Assembly: GCA_008704415.1 (NCBI GenBank)
Contig: VXIS01000067.1
Location: 1 to 64,000 of the forward strand
Length of the DNA: 64,000 nt
Reading direction: 5' to 3'
DNA from: Sphaerosporella brunnea
Lineage: Eukaryota; Ascomycota; Pezizomycetes; Pezizales; Pyronemataceae
In this document: one piece after another, positions 20,756 through 32,229 of the stretch
Layout: every line of letters starts with the position of its first letter
Position numbering within the stretch: the stretch's first letter is position 1
Translations under genes and position numbers: made by a program
The notes under the pieces: model-generated
The model's input: the letters and a program-made list of their open reading frames with translations, nothing else
Database searches by the model: none
What the model was told of the DNA's origin: nothing

Positions 20756-21190
20756 ACACAATGGAATTTTCTTCACCGCATTGGCCGCGACAACGAAACC
20801 CCACCACCCCCACCGGACAAAATGCGTCCCCGAAGAGGCCCCGAAACAGCCGTCGGACTTCGAGAAGGTATCTCCGAGACTCTGGACCAGATAAAGTTGC
20901 AAAACAACCGACTGCGTTCCACCGTTCACAATTTCTACCAGCGCTACAACAGCGATGTTTTAGCGGATTCGGCCACCCAAACACTGCCCTTTCCCCCGCC
21001 CCCGTTGGCAACGGCCACGGCGCCGGCAGCTCCCTCCACTGCGACAAACCCAAAACCCAAACGCTCCGGGCTGTCTAGCCGGTGCACAGGCCGACAAGAC
21101 ACGAACGGGAGATCTCTTCCCCCCCTGTCTAAACATTCGAAGCATGCAGGTGCGAGCGATTCACGGGCGTCGGTGCGTTCATCGCCTAAC
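20756..21190 (+). pseudogene. Hypothetical short coiled-coil frame
   Basis: From 20,822 the frame reads RRGPETAVGLREGISETLDQ, then IKLQNNRLRSTVHNFYQRYN, a Pro/Ala/Thr-rich linker and a basic tail, to a stop near 21,196. The LQNN/STVHNFYQ block recurs at 7.9 kb. The pattern of an amphipathic helix before a disordered tail is visible; the family is not recognised. Confidence 0.35.
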
Positions 21191-21485
21191 ATGTGACATG
21201 CACCAGCTTTGACCGCGTGCGATGAAGATGAGGCGAAGGATGGATGGCAGTAGGTTGAGCAGCCGGTTGTCGGTGCATGAAGAGCGCCCCGTCCTGGCCG
21301 CAAGTGGGCAGTGACGGAGCTGTGTGCTCCAACCTCCACATAGGAGGAGGAGCGGGCAACACCAAGCCACGCACGACGCGCAGACCGGGGTGACGCGCAG
21401 ACACAAGGAGAAGGAGAATGGGGCGGAGCACGGGAAGGGGAAAGCGAAGGAGAAGAAGCAGCAGGCTCCTGGTGTGCGGCGTTGA
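21191..21485. other. Unassigned interval
   Basis: GA-rich plus-strand sequence (GGGGAAAGCGAAGGAGAAGA) with no recognisable gene. Confidence 0.55.
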
Positions 21486-21489
21486 TTAC

Positions 21490-21690
21490 AGACCGTGCCG
21501 TTGTTATCAGTTTTCCACAGTCTCTTCTGTACGATTTGCTATTGCCTTGAATTTCTTTCGTCGAGACAGCACCAGGTCCACAGCAGGACACACAGGTCTC
21601 GGAGTTGCATAGTCTCTCTCCTCTATATGTATGCCTTGGCCGCACAGGGCTGAATGCAATGCGATTAAAACCAAAAAAAACAGGTGCAAG
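21490..21690 (+). mobile_element. LINE 3' tail fragment
   Basis: It ends GGCCGCACAGGGCTGAATG, then CAATGCGATTAAAACC and an A run, the plus-strand version of the shared LINE 3' end. Confidence 0.6.
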
Positions 21691-22210
21691 GTTGTACAAA
21701 AATCACCAAACCTCCGGCACACCACCTTTGGTCGCCAACTGCAATGGACAGACCTTACTGTACGGGGTCAGCCGCAACCGGCAACACGTTTTGGCAAATT
21801 GGGCAATGAGGTAGCGCCTACCGTGTCGCTTGGAGTTGTCAAAAGATTCCTTTGCAATCACGGTAGCGCTTCTTTCATGCGCAGGAGGGTGGTATGTGAT
21901 TGGTTGACCGATCGTCTGTTCCGGTTGTATCGTGACTATTAAGCTGCGGGATTCACATATACACTATCTCGCGCAAAGATCCAGGTTATGGCATTTACAT
22001 ATTTGCTAGGAGCGACCGTGCGCTGCACTGCATCAGGTTACAAAGAAGGATTTGAACAGGTATAGGACTCACCATGGCTGTCCCATCCGCAGTGTTCCTC
22101 TGACCGTGCTGCCGCTAAGTCTCCCCCAAGAATGATGCACATCGCGAGTGATCATGCGACAGCCCCCATTTGCTGGTTGATCTGGTCGAGACGCAACCGT
22201 CGCAATTTGT
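21691..22210. other. Mixed relics: transposase trace and module Y
   Basis: At 21,806-21,890 the plus strand reads LGNEVAPTVSLGVVKRFLCN, close to the VKRFLRKHGIR block at 5.16 kb, so it is a small mariner-type trace. Module Y follows at about 22,065-22,205 (GGCTGTCCCATCCGCAGTG, CTGGTTGATCTGGTCGAGAC). Confidence 0.45.
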
Positions 22211-23397
22211 TTTGTTTTAATCATATTGTATTCGGCCGCTTGCGGCCATCACATATATCGAGGGAAGAGACTATACTCCCACACGGGTCCCGGAAGACCC
22301 GCTACCGTGGCCTGCACCCCTCTACGGAAATAGACAAGAGGGGGTCGCACCAGATATTGTAATCGCACCAAGGGAATTCTTAAATGAGCGACAGGAGATA
22401 TAGATCTTTACATGAGGCACCTGTCGGGCCGGCATCCAACTTTGGTCGCGGGGAGGAAATCCAAGACAGCCTCCGTGCACCTATCATCGGCCAGCAGGTC
22501 CACCACCGAAGCGGAGGGCTAGTGTCTCTTCCTCCCACCCTCCTTGGTAGTATGCATCACTGCTCTCCAAAGCGTCATCTGCACGGCCTTCCACCTCTTA
22601 CAAAACCTGAGGAGATGACCGCGAGTTTGCATGGCGTCTCGCCAGCACCACCAGGATTGGTCGTCCGCCTTCTTGTTGGTCCGCAGCAGGTAGGGGGCGG
22701 TCGGCGCCTTGTTGAGCTTCAGCTCGTCAAAGCGCGATGTGAGCGCCCTGTGGGCCCTGGCAGGGACCATATCTGGCCTCTTTCTTCGTTTATAGTACTT
22801 TTTGGGGGTGCAATGCTTGACGACCCATACCTCTCTGTCCCGGGACCTTTCTTTGGTGACCTGACGGCCGATAAAAGCGAGAGATGCCGTGTTGAGTAGA
22901 TCCTTGGTCAGGCGGCTGCTGTGGCTTCCCGCTACTTTCTTGGCAAGTCGGTCTGCCATTTCGTTGCCTAGGATGTCGTTGTGGCCGGGTACCCCGCGAT
23001 ATTCTACCCTCCACGTTTGGAGCTTAAGATGGCTGGACCGAGTCTGCTATCCTGGCGCCGCCTCAAGGCGGCCTGAGAAGGGGTGAAAAGGCAGATGCAT
23101 CCAGACGGGTCGGCCTGGACGGTAACGTTGGAGAGCGCTAGTTCTAGGCCGGCGGCAATGCTGAAGAGCTCCGCGTCGTATGCCTGTTTGTTTGCTCCAA
23201 TATATGATGTGGCGCCACTCCACCTGTCGAGCGCGGCGTTGGTCTGGGCGACTGCTGCGTATCCGCAGTCCCCATTCCCTAGCCTGCATCCGTCGGAGTA
23301 AATGGCGACCGCATTGTTGGTGGTCGGTAGGCACCTGCCACATCGCAGCCACCTGTCCGGCTGTCTCCTCATTACAATGGCCGCTCGGGGTCTGCAA
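22211..23397 (-). pseudogene. 5'-truncated LINE with RNase H, minus strand
   Basis: Reading leftwards, the RNase H domain starts with NAVAIYSDGCRLGNGDCGYA (conserved first Asp) and continues ANKQAYDAELFSIAAGLELA, which contains the conserved Glu. After a frame change the GVPGHNDILGNEMADRLAKK block appears, then RSRDREVWVVKHCTPKKYYK, PYLLRTNKKADDQSWWC and GHLLRFCKRW, the C-terminal finger. It ends in a 3' tail GGCCGCAAGCGGCCGAATAC plus GATTAAAACA at about 22,211. The 5' truncation at ~23,397 abuts the upstream flank of a tRNA-like gene. Several frameshifts make it inactive. Confidence 0.75.
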
Positions 23398-23508
23398 CCA
23401 GTCAGACTGCCCTGACCGGAGCCAACAGGGAGATGGTTGTCATCATGCTGGATGGGAGCTGGGAACCTGATCTACATGACGCTTTGAAAGTTCTTAACAA
23501 CATCCCAA

Positions 23509-23605
23509 GTCCGCATAGCTCAACGGTAGAGCGTGCCGCCCTTCAGTGCCTTCCCATGATACTGGAGTCCGATAGGCAAATCCGGGTTCGAATCCCGGTG
23601 CGTGC
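23509..23605 (+). repeat. tRNA-like class I, copy 6
   Basis: TAGCTCAACGG and GGTTCGAATCC boxes and a perfect CCGGG/CCCGG T stem are present; the acceptor strands are GTCCGCA and TGCGTGC as in copy 5. A T run follows at 23,612. Copies 5 and 6 are the closest pair in the window. Confidence 0.7.
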
Positions 23606-23845
23606 AAGTGCTTTTTTTTCATTTTTTTTCTTGGGGCCTCAAGTAGTTAGCTTGACTGGAGTGTGCTCCAGCCGATTGCGTGGCGCAGTGCTCCCATCAG
23701 GAGACTCACTACCATAAGTCCTGCCCGAGTGTCCACGACGGGCCTGCGCTAAGAGTTGTCATGTGGTCCATTGACTGATGGTGTGTTCCCGTCGTATCAA
23801 TACTATCAAGCTCCGGTTTTTACATGGCATATACAAACTTTCTGG

Positions 23846-24249
23846 TAGAGCTGTGCACGGGTCGGGACGCCCCGACGGGGCACGAGGCTCGACGACGCGC
23901 AGAAAGCCTCGCCCGACCCCGATCCACCTCGCCGCCCCCAGGCCACCCCGGTGGAACCCCGGCCACCTCGTCAGACCCTGAATACCCCGAACTCGCGTAC
24001 AGCCTATCGACGACATCAGGATGCGCTCCTGGGGTACCTCGGTCGGCCGTGATCTCAGATGAGCGCCTTGTGCGCCACTTGGACTGTTAAGCGTACCGGC
24101 CCTGAATGCCCGGCATATATCACTGTACCCCCGCTGGCGCCCCCATGTACCCCGTCGCACACGGAGCCACCTCGCCGCACCCCGATCCACCCCGTCGTTC
24201 CCCGATCCACCCCGTGGTGCCCGGGCCCGTCGCCCCGTGCACAGCTCTA
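23846..24249. mobile_element. hAT-type MITE with TAGAGCTGTGCACGGG ends, 404 bp
   Basis: The ends TAGAGCTGTGCACGGG and CCCCGTGCACAGCTCTA are inverted. Flanking 8-bp sequences CTTTCTGG and TTTTCTGG match at seven positions. The interior is very GC-rich with many CCCCGATCCACC words and matches 37,888-38,305. It has no coding capacity. Confidence 0.8.
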
Positions 24250-26180
24250 TTTTCTGGCGGCCGGGTCCTGCACTTCTTTCAAGTTACCGACTAGGATTTC
24301 AATATGTATATGCGGTTTCCAATAAGTCCCACTGGTGCCAGTGAGATCCTGCACCTTATGGATTGTGCGAATTCCGTTCGTGAAAGCGTGTGGAGGTACA
24401 TTGCGCTTACTGGTGGTCAGATATCCCTCCTACACACTACCCGCACTGCGCTATGCAGTGCCAAGCAATCAATGGACGAATTTTGATTCGATATTACGCC
24501 CCATCGCAACCTCGACGTTTGCTGTATTCACACGCACTAATGCGGCGCATGAGGACAACAGGCCATATCTAAGAAAGAGCCTGCAGACCTCCTGGCACCA
24601 TTGCTTCGGGTTAGCACGTGAAGGATGAGGTGATGGCCCAGCAGCGGTTAAAGAGGCAAATCTTACCGCCCCAAAAGAACCTTACGTTCCCGCAGTGGCC
24701 AGTCTCGCCACAATGCTCCTAGTGTTGAAAGCTGGGCTCAACAGGCTCTCCGCGCACGGTGCAGAACCTTTGGCTCAGCTTGATGGATTTATAAAACCTT
24801 GCATAACGACGGTTTTGCATACAGCCTCCCAGACACCGGCCAGACGGCCACCTCTGTTGCCCACCCCACGGCGCAGTCGCCGCGGGCATTGAACAACACA
24901 CCCAATTCTACGGGTAACAGCTCCGAGCCATCCAGACCGGCGCAGCAACCGACGAAGCACACGCGGGAAACCTCCCCTCACCGCCCCCTACCGCACATCT
25001 CAACGTGAAAACAGGTTATGACCCGGCGCTTCCGATTTGAAAAAAAGGGGTGCGAACGCTGCGCAGTACAGATGTTTGTTTGAATGTCTGATAGGCACGT
25101 TACCCGCGTAGCAACCGTCAGGAGCCGCTGGAGTGCTGAGTTTAAAGGCTCAGACGCCCCGAAAATCTCACGCGTATGCTGGTATGGTATACCTGTAGTT
25201 ATAGTAACGACGCTCAACAGTGTTGACGCCCCGTATCGTCAATAACATCTGTTCCGCACATAAAAACCTAGACGACAACTACGCACACCTCTATCGAGCT
25301 TACCGAGACATTAGTTATCGGGATGTATAGACGGCAAAGTGAACGTGCAGTTGCTCCCACGGTGGCACCCGGTGGCGCAACGCGGAAACCACGAAACTTT
25401 ACCCTACTGGAGGCTGTCGTTAGCGGCGAATTGTAGAGCAAAGCTCTGGGATCTGAAGTGATGGTACAATAGAATGTTAGAATCATATACTGTGCGGGTT
25501 GAATTGGGGCGGGTTAGAGCCGTGAATCAACGCTTAACTCGAACCCGCTCATCCTGATCAACCGGCAAGAAGCCGCTGATGGAGTGGAGGAGGCCCTACA
25601 TTCAAACGCAACTTACAGGTCGTGATCACAACCCTTTAGACTGTTAGACAGGCATCGTTCATTTTCACATCCACATGCGAAAAGCTGAGCCATATTTATA
25701 CAAAAAAGGATGTCCTCGCGGCAGCACAACCACGCCTGCAGTACGCGTCTGGATGCGTCTGTAGCCTCTGGAGAACGTCGTCAAGCGGGTGGGATCAAGG
25801 GATTCTCAACCGCCCACTGTCACTTGCGAGACTTCCCCGCAACGTCAATCCCACCTTGCAAATCTCATCCCACTTTCATCCTACCTCGCCAACCTCACCG
25901 CACTTTGATCCCACCATCCCAATTTCTTGGTACTCCCCGCTTTGTTCTCACTCACATTTCGATCCAACCTTCCACCACTTCGATCCCACGACAAAAATTT
26001 CTTCTAACACGTCCTTAAATCAAGTTTACTTGTAACCGCAAACACGTAATCGATAACCGACCCGGACACGAGAAATGTCCGAAATGTATTGCAACGTCTG
26101 ACCCATGAAAACAACTTTGCCAAACACATGAGGGTAAGCCCAAGCAATCACTCAATTCTGACTAGGGCTCACAAACGAAA
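24250..26180. other. Unassigned interval
   Basis: No gene was recognised. A TATA-like TTTATACAAAAA lies at ~25,695, 10-15 bp before an ATG at 25,710 whose frame (MSSRQHNHACSTRLDASVAS) has no motif. From 25,850 to 25,990 the strand is rich in repeated words such as TTCGATCC and TCCCAC. GCGGGTTGAATTGGGGCGGG at 25,496 looks like a repeat end but has no partner here. Confidence 0.5.
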
Positions 26181-26636
26181 AGAAGCACCACATGGACTGG
26201 TGTGCCCTGCACGTGGACTGCAGTACGCCACCAAGAGCACCGGCTGGCTTAAGTGCGGCTGGAAGCAGCGCTTAAGGATTGGCAGGAGCTCGGATTGGTG
26301 GACAACTCTGAAGGTGGCACAAGTGTCCTTGGCCCGACCACCTGCCGATCAGCGGGGTGAAGAGTCGGAAGCAGATGACCCTGAAGCTGAGGAGCCTCAG
26401 GCTGAGATGTCGTCTGAGGACGAAGACTTCGTAGATCTGCCGGCCGAGTGCGACCTCGCGGGCAACGAGGCTGAGGTTGTCGAGTAAGACGATGACTTCG
26501 CCAACTTCACGGCTGAGCTCACCGGTGATGAGGCTGAGGTCGTCGAGAATGACTTCGCCGATCTGCTTGCAGAGCTTGACCTCGCCGGGGCTGAGGTCGG
26601 CGATGGCTTCGCTAATTTCTTGCTGAGGACAAACTC
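26181..26636 (+). pseudogene. Acidic repeat coding relic preceding the kinesin-like frame
   Basis: A frame from 26,089 carries an acidic region ending DFVDLPAECDLAGNEAEVVE and a stop. Beyond the stop the same frame reads DDDFANFTAELTGDEAEVVE and DFADLLAELDLAGAEVGDG, a repeated ~15-residue motif of the form DFAxLxAELxLAGxEAEV. It may be the disordered N-terminal part of the downstream protein; the stop and later frame changes show decay. Confidence 0.4.
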
Positions 26637-27942
26637 GTGGTCAAGAAGGCCGAGGATCAGTTCAGGTATCGGCGCAGAGGGTATGGCTCGCACCCAGCGA
26701 TGGGTGCTTATGCCTCAAACCCAAACGAGCCGAAACCGCGGATTATTCTGCCGCCCTACCTGTGCCCGCCGATCCTGAACACATCAACATGCTGGTTCGC
26801 CAGCAGAAGGATGAGGAAGGCCGCCAACAGCAATTCCAGCAGCAGGACGACGCACTGCCGGCTGACGAAGGTGCCCACGAGATTGCGATCTGGGACAAGG
26901 CGCTCTTCAGAAACCATGTCACCAGCATTTCAGGTATCCGAGTGCTGCAGAAGGATAGGACCATTAGGTGGACTCCAGGGTCGAACGAGATCGCCTACAG
27001 TGCGGATGATGTAACGGGGATGGTCGGGAACAGGCTCAAGGGCTCAAGGTACTCGCGTACAGAGGGCCGATGGACGGAGACGCGAACGGGAGCCGAGACA
27101 AGATCCGGAGGCGGGACGAGAGGTGCGACGCACAAAGTCCAGGATCCACATTGGGACAGAGATATTCAGATTGACATAGCGAAGGCCCCTTATATGGTCC
27201 ACATGATTGCGGTGCGACGCGCCACGTGGTAGCGGAACATAACCTTGGCTCTAAGCAGAAACACAGAGCCTCAACACATAGCCGCATAACCCTAATACAA
27301 CCTCATGGGGTGACAGATGAGGTCTGCCAGTTCGACGCTGTTTGCGTCGCTTCAGAATTTGCGCACAGCTTGACGAGCTTGCTCGACTACCGGTATGCAA
27401 AACACCCGCTGGTGCTGTTTCTCCGTGGCCAGTCGGGCAGTGGAAAGACGTGGCTCACGCGCAAACTTCTTGAACTGTTAGATGGCGCAGATATCTCCAT
27501 TATTTCGTTTGCAGGTGGAATGGCCACCCGTACGATTCCACAACCAGATAACAAACACTGCACGGTAAAACTGACGAAGCGGCGGCTGGACGTGAGGGCC
27601 AAATGGTTGAGGACTGCGAAGACCGCTGCAAAAGAGAGTCCGTCACGCACTGTGGTTTTCTATAGGATGGACAGTTTTCTGTTGATCGACATGCCAGGCA
27701 ATGAACTGGTTGGTAATCGCCCCGAAGAAACCAGAATGATGAACACCACCAATATGGAGGTGTTAGCGACACTCGATGATTTCCACAAGACCGGGAAAGT
27801 CTCTTGCAGTATTGTGCACAGCCGAGCCGTGAAGATCATCTCCAAGACCCTGAAAATCCCCAACGTTCATGTCCTTGTCGCGACGGTGTTGCGCGACACA
27901 GACGTCAGCAACCCAAAGGCTCTCTGGCCTTTGCAGGGTTGA
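26637..27942 (+). pseudogene. Kinesin-like P-loop protein, split by a solo LTR
   Basis: The first part (to 27,009) includes IRVLQKDRTIRWTPGS, like the first strand of a kinesin motor. After the LTR the frame carries FLRGQSGSGKTWLTRKLLEL, a P-loop at 27,427-27,450. It goes on with SRTVVFYRMDSFLL, IDMPGNE (27,685-27,705, compare kinesin DLAGSE), a helix with MMNTTNMEVLATLDDF, HSRAVKIISKTL, VHVLVATVLRD and a stop at 27,942. The order of these blocks follows a kinesin motor core, though strongly diverged and short. Removing the LTR and one copy of the GATGA duplication leaves the two halves in the same frame. A separate frameshift lies near 26,757. Host or viral origin cannot be decided. Myosin-like ancestry is a weaker alternative because of GQSGSGKT alone. 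Confidence 0.5.
27010..27315 (-). mobile_element. Solo LTR of Ty3/gypsy family, 306 bp
   Basis: On the minus strand it begins TGTCACCCCATG and ends CCCCGTTACA. It shares the CACGTGGCGCG, ATATAAGGGG and CTGTACGCGAGTACCTTG blocks with the LTR at 305-804. It is flanked by identical 5-bp duplications GATGA at 27,005-27,009 and 27,316-27,320. No internal element sequence remains, so it arose by recombination between two LTRs. Confidence 0.92.
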
Positions 27943-28194
27943 TTGCACGGGCAGCGGTCGTAGCAGCACCAGCGGCATAGCTTCGCCTCGTGTTGTCCGG
28001 TAGGTTAGGGATGTGGGAGTGGAAGGCCTCACCAGGGGTAGCTGGACTAACGGTGAGGAGCAGCGGCGGAAGGGCTTGGGAGGAGACAAGCGGAGGAGGA
28101 ACAAGCGGAGGGAGGAGGAGGACTGGGGAAAGGGGGTGGACAATCGGTGTGAGGGTGAAGATGGAGAATTTAATTTTTTCGCATCGGCGGGGCA
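27943..28194. other. GA-rich unassigned interval
   Basis: The plus strand is dominated by GGAGGAGGAACAAGCGGAGG-type words at 28,050-28,135. The complementary Pro/Leu-rich frame on the minus strand is a composition effect. Confidence 0.55.
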
Positions 28195-28300
28195 CGGGCT
28201 TTTTTTGGTTTTAATCATCATGCATTCAGCCACTTGTGGCCATGACATGTGGCTATATACAAAGTCTACCTTTGGACCTCAGATGTCCACAGACGGGCGT
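28195..28300 (-). mobile_element. LINE 3' tail fragment
   Basis: Reverse complement: CATGGCCACAAGTGGCTGAA, then TGCATGATGATTAAAACC and an A run, the shared LINE 3' end. Confidence 0.6.
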
Positions 28301-28358
28301 GAATTGAGAGGAAAGGATATGCGGAATATATAACCTTTTTGCGTCGTATTGCAGTGAC

Positions 28359-28490
28359 CAGTGTTGTCAGTAGCCAGCCCAAACAGCCAGGCGGGCTTTT
28401 TGATCAGCTCAAACAGCCAGCCGGGCTTTTTGATCCGTCCACATCCACCCAACGCCGTTTGCCAGGTGGGCCAAGCTGTTGAGAACACTG
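28359..28490. mobile_element. Short hAT-like MITE relic (CAGTGTT...AACACTG)
   Basis: The ends CAGTGTTGTCAG and GTTGAGAACACTG are inverted repeats. Inside, a ~30-bp direct repeat with AAACAGCCAGxCGGGCTTTT occurs twice. The 8-bp flanks GCAGTGAC and GTAGTTAG do not match, so this copy is old or misjudged at one edge. Confidence 0.5.
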
Positions 28491-28499
28491 GTAGTTAGC

Positions 28500-31400
28500 G
28501 TGTTGTAGTCGACATCGGTATAAGCGGTGCGGTGCGTTCACGGTCGCCGAAACGTATACCTCAACGCACGCGCCTTCGTGGAGCTGGTAACCCCGGCAAC
28601 CAGCATTCATAGACGTGCACATTTTTTTATTTCGTTATTGCACTTCAACCTTTTCACCGGGAGCGTCGCGATAGTTTGCGTTCGCTCGCTCCAGCGGTGA
28701 GTTCCTCGGGAAATGGGTTAAGCCAACCGGATTTTTGCGCGACTGCCTGCTCAATGAAGGTAACATTATCCAGGTGCTCCTGTGCCAGTTCCATCGGCGC
28801 AAGGCCTCAATGTACAAAAGCTTGTATGTGCGACTAAAAAGATCCTTGGCGGGCGTCCAAATTGATCTGTTAGTTAATGTCAGCTCTTCAACTTCTGAAG
28901 CTCTTCCTTGGCCGAATCTGTGACGTTATAGCCATCCTGGTCAATGTCCGAAAACGTCTTCTCATGGGCTGACTCCACATCAAAACACCGGTGCTGGAGG
29001 CCAACGGGCGGTTGGGTTATGTCAACCCCAGCTTTGGCTCCCGGTTTGTTGGTTGAAACCGCGGAATCACTCTGTACCCTCAGGCGGCGAAGGAGTAGGG
29101 GTAGCAGCATCAGCAGGTGGCTATAGTCTTTTCCGCCTTTGATGTGGCGCGATTGCCTTGCTTTCTTTCCTTCACAGAGTCGCCGGCCCCAGTAGTAGGC
29201 CTAGGCCGAAGGTGGAGCACATTCCGACGTCTAGATCCATGCTATGATCGCATGCGGTCGCATGAAATATGATCAAATCAAAAAATCGGGACTGTCAAGG
29301 CAGTGGTCGTGGCCAACGACATGCCGCAATGCCAACCTGCCACAGTCATAGCCGGCAATCGGGCATCACGTCCTGGAATGTATTGGCATCATGTAATACC
29401 CGTAAAGACAACACATGTATGCAGAATATCCTCCATTGCCAACAAGCGCAGCACTCCCTTCGAGGTCCCAGACTCCATCTACAACACCGCCAGCGTAACC
29501 CGTCTTATCATCAAATCAGAACTGTGCTGTGGGCATCTACGAGCCTGTTCATGTACCCATTTTCCACGGAATTGTATCCTTCCCCGGTAGGGACAGGAAA
29601 TGCCATACCTTGCGTGATAGCTTTGCTTTTTATCAAGCGATACCTGACAGAAAATTCCAAAAGTTGATGACCACACGTCACTACAGGACCTGGCGCAGCT
29701 CTCGAGTTCATGATGGCTTGCGATTTGAGTGGCCACAGGCCAGTGCGAATCAATCCCCCGAGGTCAACACGACCGGTAGAGGCGCAGGCAGAGGATTTTG
29801 TGCGAGCTTTGGGTGGGCTCGAGGTGCGGCTGCTGCTGTGCCCGCTGTACCACGGCTGCGGGAAAAACTACGGAGAAAGTGTCTCCGTCCTTTGAGACTT
29901 TGCTTGCAGATCGTCGCCCATTTTCCCTCTTCCGCCGCTTTGGAGGCCTGAGCTCCCGGAAAGGTTTTTGTAGGATTTTTGGCATATAATGCATCCCTTG
30001 GGTTTGCGCCGATTCATAGGCTCCTACTCGCAGGGCGCCCTCCTTTACATATTCTATACCTATTCCAGGTTGCATCTCCAATCGCGAAGAGACCTCCAGC
30101 ATCCTAGGGTACTGGATTCAACTTTCGCTTCACCACCAACGGAGATTCTGATACACCCCACACAAAGATGCGAGTCACCTTCTTCGACACAGGTTATGGG
30201 AGCACAGCGCCGGTTCTGGGGCGACAGCAAAACACTAGGTATGTCACGGCGCTTTGCGCGGCCATTGGTTATCACTCGCGTTGTTTTTTTTTTTTTTTTT
30301 TGGTTTTTCCATCAGAAGGATACTGAATACGAAACGCACAGCAAAAAACGGTGAAAGGCCGTAGAGCACGGAGAGTTTGCCTCACGGTCTTACACACTCG
30401 TACTCCAGTTCCTGTCCCCGTCTGTCACCGCTCAGCAGTGTTCCTAATAGACAGCCCGCCCGCGTGCTGATGCTGGGCTGCATGGGCTGACCGAAAAGAC
30501 GGGCGGGCTGTTTGGGCTTCAGCCCACGTCAGTCTGGCTTCCAGTGGATGCAGGGATGATGCGCTATGGGGAATGGAGCAACAGCTACACAGAAACACTC
30601 TTCCGTTTACGACGTATCTAGTTCAAACTGATGGTTGTAAGCGACCCAGGAATGAGCCAGATGGACGAAACTGCAGCAGACGATGCGGTGAGTACTGTCT
30701 GCACTTGTAAATGAGTGCAAAAAGTATCATGGTTTTAGAGCACGTGTCGGCCAACGGAGTGCAAATGCAGAGGTCAGTGGCTGGCGTTGAGGGATAGAAG
30801 AAAGCAGCTGCGCCGTGTTTCACGTACTGGATGAAATGTACTGTTGCATTTACATTAAGTGGCGCGGTACTTCTAGGATGAGACGCGGGACGTTTAGTGG
30901 TGAACGTGTCGTCAGAAGAAGAAAGGAAGAAAGGACGCTATCTCCCCCTCCCGCACCATATATCCTCCTCTCGCCTCATCCCTCATGCGCTCAGCCCTAT
31001 ATCCAAACCCTACAGTATTAATGGCTGCACACCGTGTGGTCGCCACACGGGTGTTATCTCGTTGGCACAGTCTTGACGAACATGAGCCATAACACACGCG
31101 GTTGCAGTGGAACTGCAACACGAGTTGCCCACGAAACCAGCCTTCTACGTCTATGCAGGTGATCTGGAAGCCTGGCATGGAGAGAGTCGGCATCCACGAA
31201 AGCGTCACAGCTGTGACCAAAGCCGAAGCCGCTACAAAATGCGGCGACAGTAACGCCTTGAAAAACCGGGAGACCCCTGCCCACGCACTCCAAAAAACAC
31301 GCTGTCATGGGCAGACACAAAGTGGAAGCGGCAATGAACCATTTAAGCGCATGTACCGGTCATGGACGGTGATTGAGCGTGTGTGCACATATGCGCAGTT

Positions 31401-31850
31401 CTACAAGGCCTGAACGCAGTGCCGCTTAGGTAAGAAATCAATTGTAGCACCTGGAAGTTGTACAATACGCGATGTGCACTGAACTCGTTGGCGGGGTGAA
31501 TTTTCCGTGTCCTCGTCATACACCTTTTGGAAGAAACACGATAAGGACGGGGTTTATCGAGCGAGAACACTTTGTGAAGAAGTACGAACCACAAAACCTG
31601 CTGGAAGGCAGCAAACGATCGAATTTCCGGAAGCGACGTGAATTTCCTGAAGATCTTGCTCGACTGCAGTGTTCTCAATATCTGGCGCAAAAGGCTCCCG
31701 CGGGCTTGTGGGCTGCGTCTTTCAATGTAAAAGTTGCGAATCGGTACAGAGTGATAAGCAGTGAAGCAACAATGAAGTCCATTCTTCACACCCGAGCAGA
31801 CAGCCCATAGCCAGCGGCGACCTGAAACGCCAGCCCAGCTACTGGGAACA
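28500..31850. other. Long unassigned interval
   Basis: No gene could be supported. Minor points: a minus-strand frame at 29,000-28,880 ends SAHEKTFSDIDQDGYNVTDS, followed by a second frame with KDLFSRTYKLLYIEALRRWN (28,850-28,770); it looks coding but matches nothing I know. A T run lies at 30,283-30,301. CAGTGTTCCTAATAGACAGC at 30,436, with an 11-bp CAGCCCGCCCG / CGGGCGGGCTG inverted pair, may be a relic of the family at 28.36 kb. Confidence 0.45.
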
Positions 31851-31856
31851 CTGCTC

Positions 31857-32110
31857 CGAGCAGGGTTAGTGACCAGCACAAGAGTTGTAAGATCCGCTAT
31901 TGCTAATAGAAGTGGTAGCTTCCCAGCCGGCTGACAACACCGTCCAGGTTGCGGCAAAGCGCTGCCGCCTCAACGGCAGGTCCAGGCGTAAGGGTATGTA
32001 CTTGACACTTTGTCTTCCTTCATCATGCGCTGACGGACAACGGAACAGCAGCCATCGCCAAGGCCAAGATGGACTCCGCAAACGCGACGGAAGCGGCCGC
32101 CACCACCACC
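31857..32110. repeat. 254-bp tandem duplication, first unit (uninterrupted)
   Basis: GAGCAGGGTTAGTGACCAG starts the unit, which recurs from 32,111. Matching blocks are TAGCTTCCCAGCCGGCTGA, GCGTAAGGGTATGTACTTGA, ACACTTTGTCTTCCTTCATC and AAGATGGACTCCGCAAACGC. Here GTATGTAC (31,994-32,001) occurs once, giving the empty version of the site occupied by a hAT in the second unit. Confidence 0.85.
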
Positions 32111-32229
32111 GAGCAGGGTCAGTAACCAGGACAACAGTTATAAGATACGCATCGCTAATAGAAGTAGTAGCTTCCCAGCCGGCTGAAACAACCGTCCAGA
32201 TTGCTGAAAAGCGCCGTAAGGGTATGTAC

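Noticed and set aside
22384..22899. A 171-codon plus-strand frame
   Set aside because: It is antisense to the LINE C-terminal coding sequence on the minus strand.
305..27315. Treating the LTRs at 305-804 and 27,010-27,315 as the two ends of one retrotransposon
   Set aside because: They are in opposite orientation and differ in length, and the second has its own 5-bp target duplication. They are separate insertions.
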